Below are positions 34,651 to 43,223 of a stretch of 64,000 bases of DNA, piece after piece. The position numbers and the translations under genes were made by a program. Below the pieces are notes generated by a model that saw only the letters and a program-made list of their open reading frames with translations, was not told the origin of the DNA and did no database searches. Positions within the stretch are counted from its first letter, which is position 1, and every line of letters starts with the position of its first letter. The stretch comes from Halomarina pelagica. Its GTDB lineage: Archaea; Halobacteriota; Halobacteria; Halobacteriales; Haloarculaceae. Location: the NCBI RefSeq assembly GCF_024228315.1, contig NZ_CP100455.1, positions 553,329 to 617,328 on the forward strand, given 5' to 3'.

Positions 34651-35883
34651 ATGAGTCAGCTATCGGTGGACGGCCTCGCGCTGTCCGACGAGCAGCGGCT
34701 GGTGCGGAGGAGCGTCCGCGAGATCTGCGAGAGCTTCGATCGGGCCTACTGGCGCGAGCGCGACGCTTCCGGCGAGTACCCCCGCGAGTTCGTCGACGCG
34801 CTCGCCGAGAACGGGTGGCTCGGCGCGCTCGTTCCGGAGGAGTACGGCGGCGCGGGGATGGGTACCAGCGAGGTGGTGGTGATGATGGACGAGATCGCGG
34901 CCGGGGGCGGCGGCTTCAGCGCCGCGCAAGCCGTCCACGGCGGGATCTACAACTCGGTCCCCCTCGTGAAGTACGGGAGCGACGAGATGAAGGAGGCGCT
35001 GCTGCCGAAGGTCGCGGCGGGCGAGGCGTCGATCCAGGCGTTCGGACTCACCGAGCCGAACGCCGGGTCGGACTCGACCTCGATCGAGACGGCCGCGGAG
35101 CGCGACGGCGACGAGTGGGTCGTCAACGGCCAGAAGATCTGGACCTCGCGGGTGGACGTGAGCGACTACCTCGTGCTCGTCGCGCGAACGACGCCGAAGG
35201 ACGACGTCGAGAAGAAGACCCGCGGCATCTCGATGTTCCTCGTCGATCTCGAGGCGGCGTACGAGCAGGGCGGGCTGGAGGTCGAGGAGATCCCGAAGTC
35301 GGCGAGCGGCTTCGTCCACTCCTTCGAGATGTGGTTCGACGACCTCCGCCTGCCCGAATCGGCGCTGATCGGCACCGAGGGCGAGGGGTTCTACCAGGTG
35401 CTCGACGGCCTCAACGAGGAGCGCCTCGTCATCGCCGCCGAGTGCGTCGGCCTCGGCCGCCTCGCGATCGAGCGCGGCGTGGCGTACGCCAACGAGCGCG
35501 AGGTGTTCGGTCGCCCGATCGGGCAGAACCAGGCGATCCAGCACCCGCTCGCGGAGGCGTATGCCCGCGTGCAGGCCGCGAGGCAACTGACCTACGACGC
35601 GGCGGACCGGGCGGACGGTGCGGCCGAGGGGGAACGGGGGTCGGACGACGCGCGCGCCGCGATCGGCGCGCGGGCGAACGTGGCGAAGTTCCTGGCGGCG
35701 GAGGCCTGCTTCGCGGCGGCCGACGCGGCCGTCCAGGCCCACGGGGGCTTCGGCGTCGCGAGGGAGTACGACGTCGAACGCTACTTCCGCGAGGCCCGGC
35801 TGACCCGCCTCGTCCCGATCACCCAGCAGCTGGCGCTCAACTACATCGGCGAGCGGGTGCTCGGCATGCCACGGTCGTACTGA
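34651..35883 (+). CDS. Acyl-CoA dehydrogenase
   Basis: This 410-residue FAD enzyme introduces a double bond into an acyl-CoA. Landmarks are PEEYGGAGMGTSE, FGLTEPNAGSDSTSIETAA, INGQKIWTS-type VNGQKIWTSR, GEGFYQVLDGLNEERLVIA, FGRPIGQNQAIQHPLAE and QAHGGFGVAREYDVERYFREARL. The C-terminal YEGT segment holding the catalytic Glu in medium-chain enzymes reads VPIT here, while Glu257 in NEER aligns with the catalytic Glu of isovaleryl-CoA dehydrogenase. A branched acyl substrate is therefore plausible. It precedes a MaoC hydratase in the same direction. Confidence 0.9.
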   Translation: MSQLSVDGLALSDEQRLVRRSVREICESFDRAYWRERDASGEYPREFVDALAENGWLGALVPEEYGGAGMGTSEVVVMMDEIAAGGGGFSAAQAVHGGIYNSVPLVKYGSDEMKEALLPKVAAGEASIQAFGLTEPNAGSDSTSIETAAERDGDEWVVNGQKIWTSRVDVSDYLVLVARTTPKDDVEKKTRGISMFLVDLEAAYEQGGLEVEEIPKSASGFVHSFEMWFDDLRLPESALIGTEGEGFYQVLDGLNEERLVIAAECVGLGRLAIERGVAYANEREVFGRPIGQNQAIQHPLAEAYARVQAARQLTYDAADRADGAAEGERGSDDARAAIGARANVAKFLAAEACFAAADAAVQAHGGFGVAREYDVERYFREARLTRLVPITQQLALNYIGERVLGMPRSY

Positions 35884-35994
35884 CCGCCGTCCGCCGCTCG
35901 CTTACCGCTCGCCGTCCGCGCTCCACCGCCCGCGGTCCGCCGCCCCTCCCCACGAACCTTTTGTACCCGCGCCGCGTCCTCCCGTCCGAACGCC

Positions 35995-36546
35995 ATGGCA
36001 GACGACAACGAGAGACGCCTCGCCGGCGGGTGGGAGGGGCGCTACTACGAGGATTTCGCGGTGGGCGACATTTATAAACACCCGTACGGGCGGACGGTGA
36101 CGGAGACGGACAACGTGTGGTTTACGAACGTGACGATGAACGTGAACCCGATGCACTTCAACGAGGCGTACGCCGCCGAGACGGAGTTCGGCGAGCGCCT
36201 CGTCGACGGCACGTTCGTCATCGCGCTGGCGGTGGGCATGAGCGTGATCGACGTCTCGATGAACGCGACGGCGAACCTCGGCTACGACGACGTCCGACAC
36301 CACGCGCCGGTCTACCACGGCGACACCCTCTTCGCCGAGAGCGAAGTGCTCGCGAAACGCGAGTCGGACTCGCGCGAGCACGTGGGACTCGTCACCACCG
36401 AACTGCGGACGTACAATCAGGACGATACGCTGGTGCTGTCGCTCGAGCGGACGCCGATGGTGCTCAAGCGCGAGCACGCCCGGCCCTCGCCCGCCCGGCC
36501 GACCGGGTGGCCCGACGGCGTCGGCACCCAGCCCGAGGACCTCTAG
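35995..36546 (+). CDS. MaoC-family hydratase (mesaconyl/itaconyl-CoA hydratase-like)
   Basis: This 183-residue hot-dog-fold protein starts with GRYYEDFAVGDIYKHPYGRTVTETDNVWFTNVTMNVNPMHFNEAYA. That matches the N-terminal module of bacterial and haloarchaeal beta-methylmalyl-CoA dehydratases and itaconyl-CoA hydratases more than generic (R)-specific enoyl hydratases. The active-site stretch is NVNPMH, with Asn before the conserved His. It follows the acyl-CoA dehydrogenase by 110 bases. Its TAG stop shares the palindromic CTAG with the stop of the convergent flavoprotein gene. Confidence 0.88.
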   Translation: MADDNERRLAGGWEGRYYEDFAVGDIYKHPYGRTVTETDNVWFTNVTMNVNPMHFNEAYAAETEFGERLVDGTFVIALAVGMSVIDVSMNATANLGYDDVRHHAPVYHGDTLFAESEVLAKRESDSREHVGLVTTELRTYNQDDTLVLSLERTPMVLKREHARPSPARPTGWPDGVGTQPEDL

Positions 36547-37958
36547 ACTCCGTCCTCGGCGACCGCCTCGGCGGCCCGCCTGCCGAAGACGGCGGCGTTG
36601 GTCAGCCCCGTCCCGCCGGGGTAGTTGTCGAAGAACAGCCCCCCGGTGCTGTTGCCGGCGGCGTAGAGCCCCGGGATCGTCCGGCCGCGGGTGTCGAGCA
36701 CGCGGCCGTGCGCGTCGATCTCGACGCCGCCGAAGGCGAACGTGATGCCGCCGGTGACCGGGTACCCCACGTACGGCGGCTCCTCGAGCGGGATCGCCCA
36801 GTTGGACTTCGGGGGGTCGATCCCCGCCGCGCGGTTGCCGTCGAGCGCGTCGGGGTCGAATTCCCCGGTGGGGTCGCAGGCGGCGTTGTACGCCTCGACC
36901 GTCTCCTCGCCCCGCTCGGGGTCCTCACAGCCCAGTCGCTCGAGGACGTCCGCGACCGTCTCGCCGTAAGTCGGGTCGGAGGGACCGTCCGGCCAGAGGT
37001 GGGCCTCCATCCCCGCGTCGGCGACGATGAACGCCTCGTGGCCCGGTTGTTCGAAGATGCGGCGGCCGAACTCGGCGTAGGTGTGCGCGCGGGCGTCCCG
37101 CCCCTCGTCGACGAAGCGCTCGCCCTCGTGGTTGAGCAGCACGCAGTACTGGTAGCCGTCGATGCGGTTCGCGCCCCCCTCCGCCTCGGGCGAGTTGGCG
37201 TCGATGAGCGCCATGTGCGCGCCGCTCCACTGGCCGGCCGCCCGCGCGCCGGCGTCCAGGGCCGCGTCGATGGCCTCGCCGGTGTTGTACGGGCTGCCCC
37301 TGACCGTCATCGCGTCGTAGTCGGGTCCGTAGTAGGCGGTTCGCTTGCGGGGGTCGGACTCGTAGCCCCCGCCGGCGACCACGACCGCGTCGGCCTCGAA
37401 CGTCGCGGGTTCGTCGCCGGAGATCGCCCGGACGCCGGCCACCCGCCGGTCCGCCGTCTCGTGGATCGCCCGCACCTCGGTGTCGTAGAACACCGTCGCG
37501 CCGAGTTCCTCCGCGCGTTCGACGAGCGTCGCGACGAGGTCCTCGCCGTCGCAGAAGGTCCGACCGACGGTGTACCCGACGTGGAGCGGTTCCATGCTCC
37601 ACTCGACGCCGTTCTCGGTCAACCACTCGACGGTCGGTCCCGCCTCCTCGACCAGCGTCCGCGCGAGGTCGGGGTCGGCGCGGCCGCTCGTCTGCCTCAT
37701 GACGTCGTCGTAGAACGCCTCGACCGTGTAGTCGGGGACGTCGAACGTCAGCCCCCACGGCGAGAGGTCGCAGTCGGCCGACGGGACGCGGAAGGACTGG
37801 ACGTAGCGCGTCTGTCCGCCCCGCTTCTCGCGCGGCGTCTTCTCGAGTACCGCCGTCTCCAGGCCGAGTTCGCCCGCCCGGACGGCGGCGGCGAGGCCCG
37901 CCATCCCGCAGCCGACGACGACGAGGTCGTACGCTCCGGTTGTCGTAGCTCCTGCCAT
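36543..37958 (-). CDS. TcuA-like FAD-dependent dehydrogenase
   Basis: This 471-residue flavoprotein of the fumarate reductase/succinate dehydrogenase flavin family has the FAD motif VVGCGMAGLAAAVRAGELGLETAVLEK and the C-terminal NPYNTGEAI-type RGSPYNTGEAID. It also has a run of DPPKSNWAIPLEEPP, GYPVTGGITFAFGGVEID and GLYAAGNSTGGLFFDNYPGGTGL that closely follows tricarballylate dehydrogenase TcuA. TcuA oxidises tricarballylate to cis-aconitate. A TATA-like TTATTTAC (minus strand, 37984-37990) gives a leaderless start. A related tricarboxylate or branched acid is also possible. Confidence 0.83.
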   Translation of the reverse strand: MAGATTTGAYDLVVVGCGMAGLAAAVRAGELGLETAVLEKTPREKRGGQTRYVQSFRVPSADCDLSPWGLTFDVPDYTVEAFYDDVMRQTSGRADPDLARTLVEEAGPTVEWLTENGVEWSMEPLHVGYTVGRTFCDGEDLVATLVERAEELGATVFYDTEVRAIHETADRRVAGVRAISGDEPATFEADAVVVAGGGYESDPRKRTAYYGPDYDAMTVRGSPYNTGEAIDAALDAGARAAGQWSGAHMALIDANSPEAEGGANRIDGYQYCVLLNHEGERFVDEGRDARAHTYAEFGRRIFEQPGHEAFIVADAGMEAHLWPDGPSDPTYGETVADVLERLGCEDPERGEETVEAYNAACDPTGEFDPDALDGNRAAGIDPPKSNWAIPLEEPPYVGYPVTGGITFAFGGVEIDAHGRVLDTRGRTIPGLYAAGNSTGGLFFDNYPGGTGLTNAAVFGRRAAEAVAEDGV

Positions 37959-38002
37959 CGTCCCCTCTGTACGTCCGACGGCGTAAATAACCGTGCGACC
38001 GT

Positions 38003-38010
38003 ATCTTTAT
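38003..38010 (+). promoter_or_regulatory. TATA-box promoter of the methylisocitrate-lyase-family gene
   Basis: ATCTTTAT is centred 28 bases before the ATG at 38035. The opposite-facing TATA of the flavoprotein gene lies 15 bases away, so the two genes share a compact divergent promoter. Confidence 0.6.
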
Positions 38011-38034
38011 CACGCCGCTCCCGTACGGGACGGT

Positions 38035-38913
38035 ATGGACGCGAGCGCTCCCGGGAGACGCTTTCTCGAGCTGGTGAACCGAGCGGAAACGCTGCGGGCG
38101 GTCGGCGCGTTCGACGGGCTCTCCGCGAAGCTGGTCGAAGAGGCCGGCGGCGAGGTCGTCTACGTGAGCGGGTCGGCGGTCTCGACCAGCGTCCACGGCA
38201 AGCCGGACGTGGGGCTGACCACGATGACCGAGATGGTCGACCGCGCCCGGAACGTCGTCGAGGCCGTGGACGTGCCGGTCTTCTGCGACGCCGACACGGG
38301 GTACGGCAACGCGCTCAACGTCCGCCGGACGGTCGAGCGGTTCGAGCGGGCCGGCGTCGCCGCGATCCACCTCGAGGACCAGCGGTTCCCGAAGCGGTGT
38401 GGTCACTTCGAGGGCAAGCGGGTGGTCCCGCGCGAGGAGATGGTCCGGAAGCTCCGGGCGGCGGTCGACGCCCGCGACGACCTCGCGATCGTCGCGCGCA
38501 CGGACGCGGCGGCGGTGACCGGCCTGGACGACGCCATCGACCGGGCGCGGGCCTACGCCGACGCGGGCGCGGACGTGCTGTTCGTCGAGGCACCGGAGTC
38601 GCGGGCCGACCTAGAGCGGGTCGGCGACGAACTCGGCGACGTCCCCCTGCTCGCGAACATGGTCGAGGGCGGGCGGACGCCGCTCGTCCACGCCGACGAG
38701 CTGTCGTCGATGGGTTTCGACGTGGCGCTCTACCCGACGACGGGTCAGAAGGCCGCGGCGAAGGCGCTCCGCGAGGTGTACGGCGAGATATTCGAGCGGG
38801 GCACCCAGGTCGGCGTACTCGACCGCCTCGTGACGTGGGAGGAACGAAACGAGATCACCGGTCTCGCGTCGATCCGCGAACTGGAGGCGCGCTACGCGGG
38901 CGACGATGCGTAG
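38035..38913 (+). CDS. Isocitrate lyase/PEP mutase superfamily protein, methylisocitrate-lyase type
   Basis: This 292-residue alpha/beta-barrel enzyme has VGAFDGLSAKLVEEAG, YVSGSAVSTSVHGKPDVGL, CDADTGYGNALNVRRTV (Asp85, Asp87), EDQRFPKRCGH with Cys122, and VARTDAAAVTGLDDAI. The KRCGH cysteine marks lyases such as 2-methylisocitrate lyase and distinguishes it from PEP phosphonomutase. It would cleave a C-C bond to release pyruvate. It is divergent from the TcuA-like gene and sits in a region with two PrpD homologues, which fits a methylcitrate-like or branched dicarboxylate route. Confidence 0.88.
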   Translation: MDASAPGRRFLELVNRAETLRAVGAFDGLSAKLVEEAGGEVVYVSGSAVSTSVHGKPDVGLTTMTEMVDRARNVVEAVDVPVFCDADTGYGNALNVRRTVERFERAGVAAIHLEDQRFPKRCGHFEGKRVVPREEMVRKLRAAVDARDDLAIVARTDAAAVTGLDDAIDRARAYADAGADVLFVEAPESRADLERVGDELGDVPLLANMVEGGRTPLVHADELSSMGFDVALYPTTGQKAAAKALREVYGEIFERGTQVGVLDRLVTWEERNEITGLASIRELEARYAGDDA

Positions 38914-38934
38914 GGACGACCGGGGGCGTCCAGG

Positions 38935-40143
38935 ATGACGGGTTCCGGCCCGCCCGACTGGCGGTCCTGGACGTGCCTGGCCGGCACGTGGGCGCTCTCG
39001 CTGTTCGCGAACGCGTACCTCATCGTCCCGGCGAGCGTCCTCCCGCGGATCATGGAGACGCTCGACCTCGGGCCGGAGACGGCGATCTGGATCGTGAGCG
39101 CCGCGTTCGGCGCGTGGGCGGCCACGAACTTCCTGCTCGGGTTCGTCATCGACCGGGTCGGCGACGTCAGGGTCGCGGCCGCGGGCACCGCGGCGCTCCT
39201 CCTCGCCGGCGTCTGGGGCTTTCGCGCCGGCACTGCCGGCGACTTCGGCGGCCTGCTCGCCTCGCGCGCGCTCGGCGGCGTCGCGCTCGCGGCCATCTGG
39301 ACGACCGGCGCGAACCTCGTCGGTCGCGCCTTCCCCACGGAGAGTCAGGGGACCGCGCTCGGTCTCTTCACCGCCAGCGCGCCCGCCGGCATCGCGATCG
39401 GCCAGTCCGCCGGTCCGCTCGTCGGCAACGCGTACGGCTGGCCGGCGAACCTCCTCGCGTTCCCCCTGCTCGCGGCCGCCGCGTTTCCGGTCTTCCTGCT
39501 CGCGATGGGCGCGACGTCCCTGGCCCCGCGGACGGCGACGGACTCCCTCCTCGACGACCTGGACACGGTCCTCGCCAGCCCCGCGGTCCGGTTCGGCTGC
39601 GCGATGAGCTTCGTGGGCTACTCGCTCTTTCTCTTCTTCAACGGCTGGATGCCCACCTACCTGACCGAGGAGTTCGCCGTCCCGCTCTCGATCGGTAGCC
39701 TCCTCGTCGCGCTCTTTCCGGCGGTCGGGATCGTCTCCCGATCGACCGGCGGCCTGCTCTCGGACCGACTCCTCGGCCGACGGCGACTCCCGGTCATCCG
39801 GCTCTCGTTCGCCGTCTCGCTCCCGATCGTCGCCGCCATCGCCGTCACGAACACGGTCGCGTTGCTGGTGGTGCTGCTGGTCGTCGCCGGCTTCGCGATC
39901 CAGCTGTCGATCGGCGTCTTCTACAGCTACGTCCGCGAGTCGGTCCCCGCCGGCGTCGCCGGAACCGCCCTCTCCTTTCTCGGCTCCACGGCCGTCGCCG
40001 GGGCGTTCACCGCGCCCGTCGTCGCCGGCGTCCTCATCGACTGGACGGGCGCGTACCTCGCCGCGTTCGCCTACGCCGCCGCGCTCGCGGCGCTCGGCGT
40101 CCTCCTCGCCTGGCGAGCGTCGGAGCCGACGACGCCGGCGTGA
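38935..40143 (+). CDS. Major facilitator superfamily transporter
   Basis: This 402-residue 12-helix carrier begins MTGSGPPDWRSWTCLAGTWALSLFANAYLIVPASVLPRIM. It has the motif NFLLGFVIDRVGDVRVAAAG, GGLLSDRLLGRRRLPVIR in the second half, and SYVRESVPAGVAGTALS. It starts 22 bases after the lyase and probably imports the substrate of the adjacent lyase/flavoprotein pair. The next gene is an IclR regulator. Confidence 0.88.
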   Translation: MTGSGPPDWRSWTCLAGTWALSLFANAYLIVPASVLPRIMETLDLGPETAIWIVSAAFGAWAATNFLLGFVIDRVGDVRVAAAGTAALLLAGVWGFRAGTAGDFGGLLASRALGGVALAAIWTTGANLVGRAFPTESQGTALGLFTASAPAGIAIGQSAGPLVGNAYGWPANLLAFPLLAAAAFPVFLLAMGATSLAPRTATDSLLDDLDTVLASPAVRFGCAMSFVGYSLFLFFNGWMPTYLTEEFAVPLSIGSLLVALFPAVGIVSRSTGGLLSDRLLGRRRLPVIRLSFAVSLPIVAAIAVTNTVALLVVLLVVAGFAIQLSIGVFYSYVRESVPAGVAGTALSFLGSTAVAGAFTAPVVAGVLIDWTGAYLAAFAYAAALAALGVLLAWRASEPTTPA

Positions 40144-40313
40144 TCCCGAGACGTCCGTTCGTCCAGATCGGACGACGGGACGTTCCGATCACCCGCATTA
40201 CCCTCGATACGGCACCGCCTCGCCCCTCGAGAGACGGGAGATCGCCGACGTGGGCAGCCGCGAATCGATCCGCGAGTAACTCCTCGAACCACACCTGTTC
40301 GGTGAGGCGAAAC

Positions 40314-40321
40314 ATTAAATA
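40314..40321 (+). promoter_or_regulatory. TATA-box promoter of the IclR regulator
   Basis: ATTAAATA lies about 27 bases before the transcription start expected at the ATG 40348, so the transcript is leaderless or nearly so. Confidence 0.6.
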
Positions 40322-40347
40322 TGGACGAACGTTAGGCACTGTATGTC

Positions 40348-41118
40348 ATGATACACCGAACTACCACGACGAAACCCGTCAAATCTACCGAGACGGTGTT
40401 CGACATCATCGAATCCCTGAAGGAACTCGACGGTGCCCGCGTGACGGAACTGGCGGACCACCTCGGGCTGGCGAAGAGCACGGTCTACAGTCAGCTGTTC
40501 ACCCTCCGGAAACGGGGGTACGTGGTGAAAGAGGGAGATCGGTACCACCTCTCCCTGGAGTTCGCCCACGTCGGCGAGTACACCCGGACGCGCCGGCCCA
40601 GCTACGAACTCGCCGGACGGAAGGTCGCGAAGCTCGCCGAGGAGACCGGCGAGCGATCCCAGTTCATCGTCGAGGAGCACGGCCGCGGCATCTACGTCCA
40701 CCGCGAGACGGGAGCGAACGCGGTCCGAACCGACTCGGCCATCGGGGGCCACGTCCCGCTCCACGCGACCGCGTCCGGGAAGGCGATCCTCGCGCACCTC
40801 CCCGACGAACGGGTCGACGGGATCATCGAGTACCGCGGTCTACCGCGGCAGACCGACCACACCATCACCGACGAGGCGACGCTCCGCGAGGAACTGCGGG
40901 CGATTCGGGAACGGGGGTACGCGTTCAACCAGGAGGAGAACACCGAACGTCTCCACGCCGTCGGCGTACCCGTCAGACTCCCCGACGACCGCGTCCTCGG
41001 TGCGATCAGCGTCTCGGGACCGACCTACCGCATGAAGGGCGAGCGACTCGAGGAGGAGGTCCTCGACCTCCTCCTCGGCACGGCGAACGAACTCGAGTTG
41101 AACATCGCGTACCTCTGA
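40348..41118 (+). CDS. IclR-family transcriptional regulator
   Basis: This 256-residue regulator has an N-terminal winged helix (about 10-70, VFDIIESLKELDGARVTELADHLGLAKSTVYSQLFTLRKRGYV) and a C-terminal IclR effector domain (about 80-250) with VPLHATASGKAILAHL and RGYAFNQEENTERLHAVGVPVR. Haloarchaeal IclR proteins commonly control sugar or organic-acid catabolism. Its position at the end of the TcuA-like/lyase/MFS group suggests that it regulates that group, with a carboxylic acid as effector. Confidence 0.93.
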   Translation: MIHRTTTTKPVKSTETVFDIIESLKELDGARVTELADHLGLAKSTVYSQLFTLRKRGYVVKEGDRYHLSLEFAHVGEYTRTRRPSYELAGRKVAKLAEETGERSQFIVEEHGRGIYVHRETGANAVRTDSAIGGHVPLHATASGKAILAHLPDERVDGIIEYRGLPRQTDHTITDEATLREELRAIRERGYAFNQEENTERLHAVGVPVRLPDDRVLGAISVSGPTYRMKGERLEEEVLDLLLGTANELELNIAYL

Positions 41119-42129
41119 TCGGTCTGCGGTAACACACCCCCCGACACGTTCGTTGAGAGCGAACGGATTCGCGGGACACCACGTCGGTACGTCTCGATCG
41201 CTACACGACCGCATTCCGGGGGCATCGGTTGGACGATCGTCGACTACTTCTCCCAAAAACGGCAGAATCGATCGAGGCAGCGACGGCGTAACAAACCTAC
41301 ACCCATTACGGCGATCGTCCGTTTCGCGATCGACCCCGCCCGCTCTGCGTCGCCACTCGGGGGACGAACGACGGATTCGTCGACACTAACCGTCAATAAA
41401 AACTACTCGACAGTCGGGTCGTTATCTGTCGGGCGTGACGGGCGCACAGTCGGGGACGCGGCGGCGCGGACCGCCGCGTCGAAGCGGACGCGAGCGCCCG
41501 GAGTCGGCGGACGCGATCGCGTCGAACGACGACGGAGCGACAGGTCGACGGTCGACCGTCGCGAACCGCGGCGTGAGCCGCCTTCTGTCGCGAGAGATCC
41601 CAGCACGCGCGTTTCCGTGGGATCAGGTCGCCGGCACGACAGGATCCGTTCGGCCCGTTCGGCTGCGCGGTCGCGCCGAATGGCATCCACTCGACACCCT
41701 CACGGCGACGAGCCACGGTCGTCGCGTGGCCGAGGTCGCCCGTAGCGACACGTTCGCCCGAGGCGGCCGACGATCGACGTCCGGTATCCGATACCCGACG
41801 ACCCGACCCCGGCGAGATACCGCCGTTCGGTGCGTCTCGGCGTCGAACCCCTGATTCACGATGGGTCGCGCCGCCCGACGTCGTTCGACCGAGCCCGATC
41901 GAACATCCGAGTGATCACTTCTAACGGTACACTCGTTACCGCCCGCGTGGACACCGGGGCGTCGGCCGCATCGTTCCCGTCGCTCGTCGAGGACGCTTCG
42001 CGACTTCGAGACGGTACGGTGCACCCGTTCGATCGTGGCCGCGACGTGTTCGTAACGTGAACGGACCGCTGACTGCGACCGTGCCACGCGGCCGGAACGA
42101 GACCGACGACGGTCGCGGCGCGCGGGGGA
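41119..42129. other. Gene-free stretch of about 1 kb
   Basis: No credible coding sequence was found on either strand. The open frames, including 41830-42060 on the plus strand, are Arg/Ser-rich and motif-free. AT-rich patches occur at 41394-41410 and 41917-41932. It separates the catabolic region from the TFB and C-P lyase genes. A decayed gene or a non-coding RNA cannot be excluded. Confidence 0.5.
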
Positions 42130-43092
42130 TCAGTGGAGGCCCATCGCCTCGATCTGTTCCTGGTAGCGGTTGCGGATGGTGACCTCGGTGACCTGGGCGA
42201 CGGCCGCGACCTCTCGCTGGGTCTTCTTCTCGTTACAGAGGAGCGAGGCGGCGTAGATGGCCGCCGCGGCGTAGCCCGTCGGCGACTTGCCGGAGAGGAG
42301 CCCCTTCTCCGTGGTGACCTCGATGATCTCGTTGGTCTTCGCCTGCACCTCCTCGCTGAGGCCGAGTTCCGAGCAGAACCGCGGGACGTACGCCTGCGGA
42401 TCGACCGGCCGCATCTCGAGGCCGAGGCTCTGTGAGACGTACCGGTACGTACGGCCGATCTCCTTGCGTTCGACGCGCGAGACCTCGGAGACCTCCTCGA
42501 GGCTGCGCGGGATGCCCTCCTTGCGACAGGCGGCGTAGAGGCACCCCGTCGCGACGCCCTCGATGGAGCGCCCGCGGATGAGGTCCTCCGAGAGCGCGCG
42601 GCGGTAGATGACCGACGCGACTTCGCGGACGGAGCGTGGGACGCCCAGCGCGCTCGCCATGCGGTCGATCTCGCTCAGCGCGAACTGGAGGTTGCGCTCG
42701 CCGGCGTCCTTCGTGCGGATGCGCTCCTGCCACTTCCGCAGCCGGTGCATCTGACTGCGCTTTTCTGCCGACAGGGACCGGCCGTAGGCGTCCTTGTTTT
42801 TCCAGTCGATCTGCGTCGTCAGCCCCTTGTCGTGCATCGTCTGCGTGGTCGGCGCGCCGACCCGGGACTTGCTCTGGCGCTCCGAGTGGTTGAACGCTCG
42901 CCACTCCGGACCACGATCGATGTTCGTCTCCTCGACGATCAGGCCGCAGTGATCGCAGACGAGTTCACCCTGGTCGTCGCTCTTGACGAGCGTCCCCGCC
43001 TCGCACTCCGAGCACACCCGCTCGTTCCCTGATTCCTGCGCTCGCTGCTTCGCTTCGGACTCGCGCTCACGCCGACGGGTGCGGTGTTCCAT
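42130..43092 (-). CDS. tfb: Transcription initiation factor IIB (TFB)
   Basis: TFB recruits RNA polymerase to TATA-bound TBP. This 320-residue protein has a zinc ribbon (Cys27, Cys30, Cys46, Cys49), the B-finger/linker region [45 protein letters not shown], and two cyclin-like repeats (about 115-205 and 215-310) ending in a recognition helix [20 protein letters not shown]. Haloarchaea carry several TFB paralogues with different promoter sets; which one this is cannot be told. The N-terminal 22 residues are an unusual Arg/Glu-rich extension. Confidence 0.97.
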   Translation of the reverse strand: MEHRTRRRERESEAKQRAQESGNERVCSECEAGTLVKSDDQGELVCDHCGLIVEETNIDRGPEWRAFNHSERQSKSRVGAPTTQTMHDKGLTTQIDWKNKDAYGRSLSAEKRSQMHRLRKWQERIRTKDAGERNLQFALSEIDRMASALGVPRSVREVASVIYRRALSEDLIRGRSIEGVATGCLYAACRKEGIPRSLEEVSEVSRVERKEIGRTYRYVSQSLGLEMRPVDPQAYVPRFCSELGLSEEVQAKTNEIIEVTTEKGLLSGKSPTGYAAAAIYAASLLCNEKKTQREVAAVAQVTEVTIRNRYQEQIEAMGLH

Positions 43093-43223
43093 GACGTATT
43101 AACGGGAACGTCGTGGCACCTTAAGACCTCGCCACCCGATCCGGGGGGAATCGAGGGGACCGTCGGCGGCTCGCGTCGGCCGTCGTCGGCCGAGATGACG
43201 GCGCTCGACCGCGGGACGATCGC

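Noticed and set aside
38035..38913. PEP phosphonomutase, which would have made phosphonates locally.
   Set aside because: The KRCGH cysteine motif is that of methylisocitrate/isocitrate lyases, and no phosphonopyruvate decarboxylase is nearby.
41830..42060. A 76-codon open frame on the plus strand as a possible small gene.
   Set aside because: No ribosome site, promoter or recognisable motif; composition resembles the other non-coding frames of this interval.
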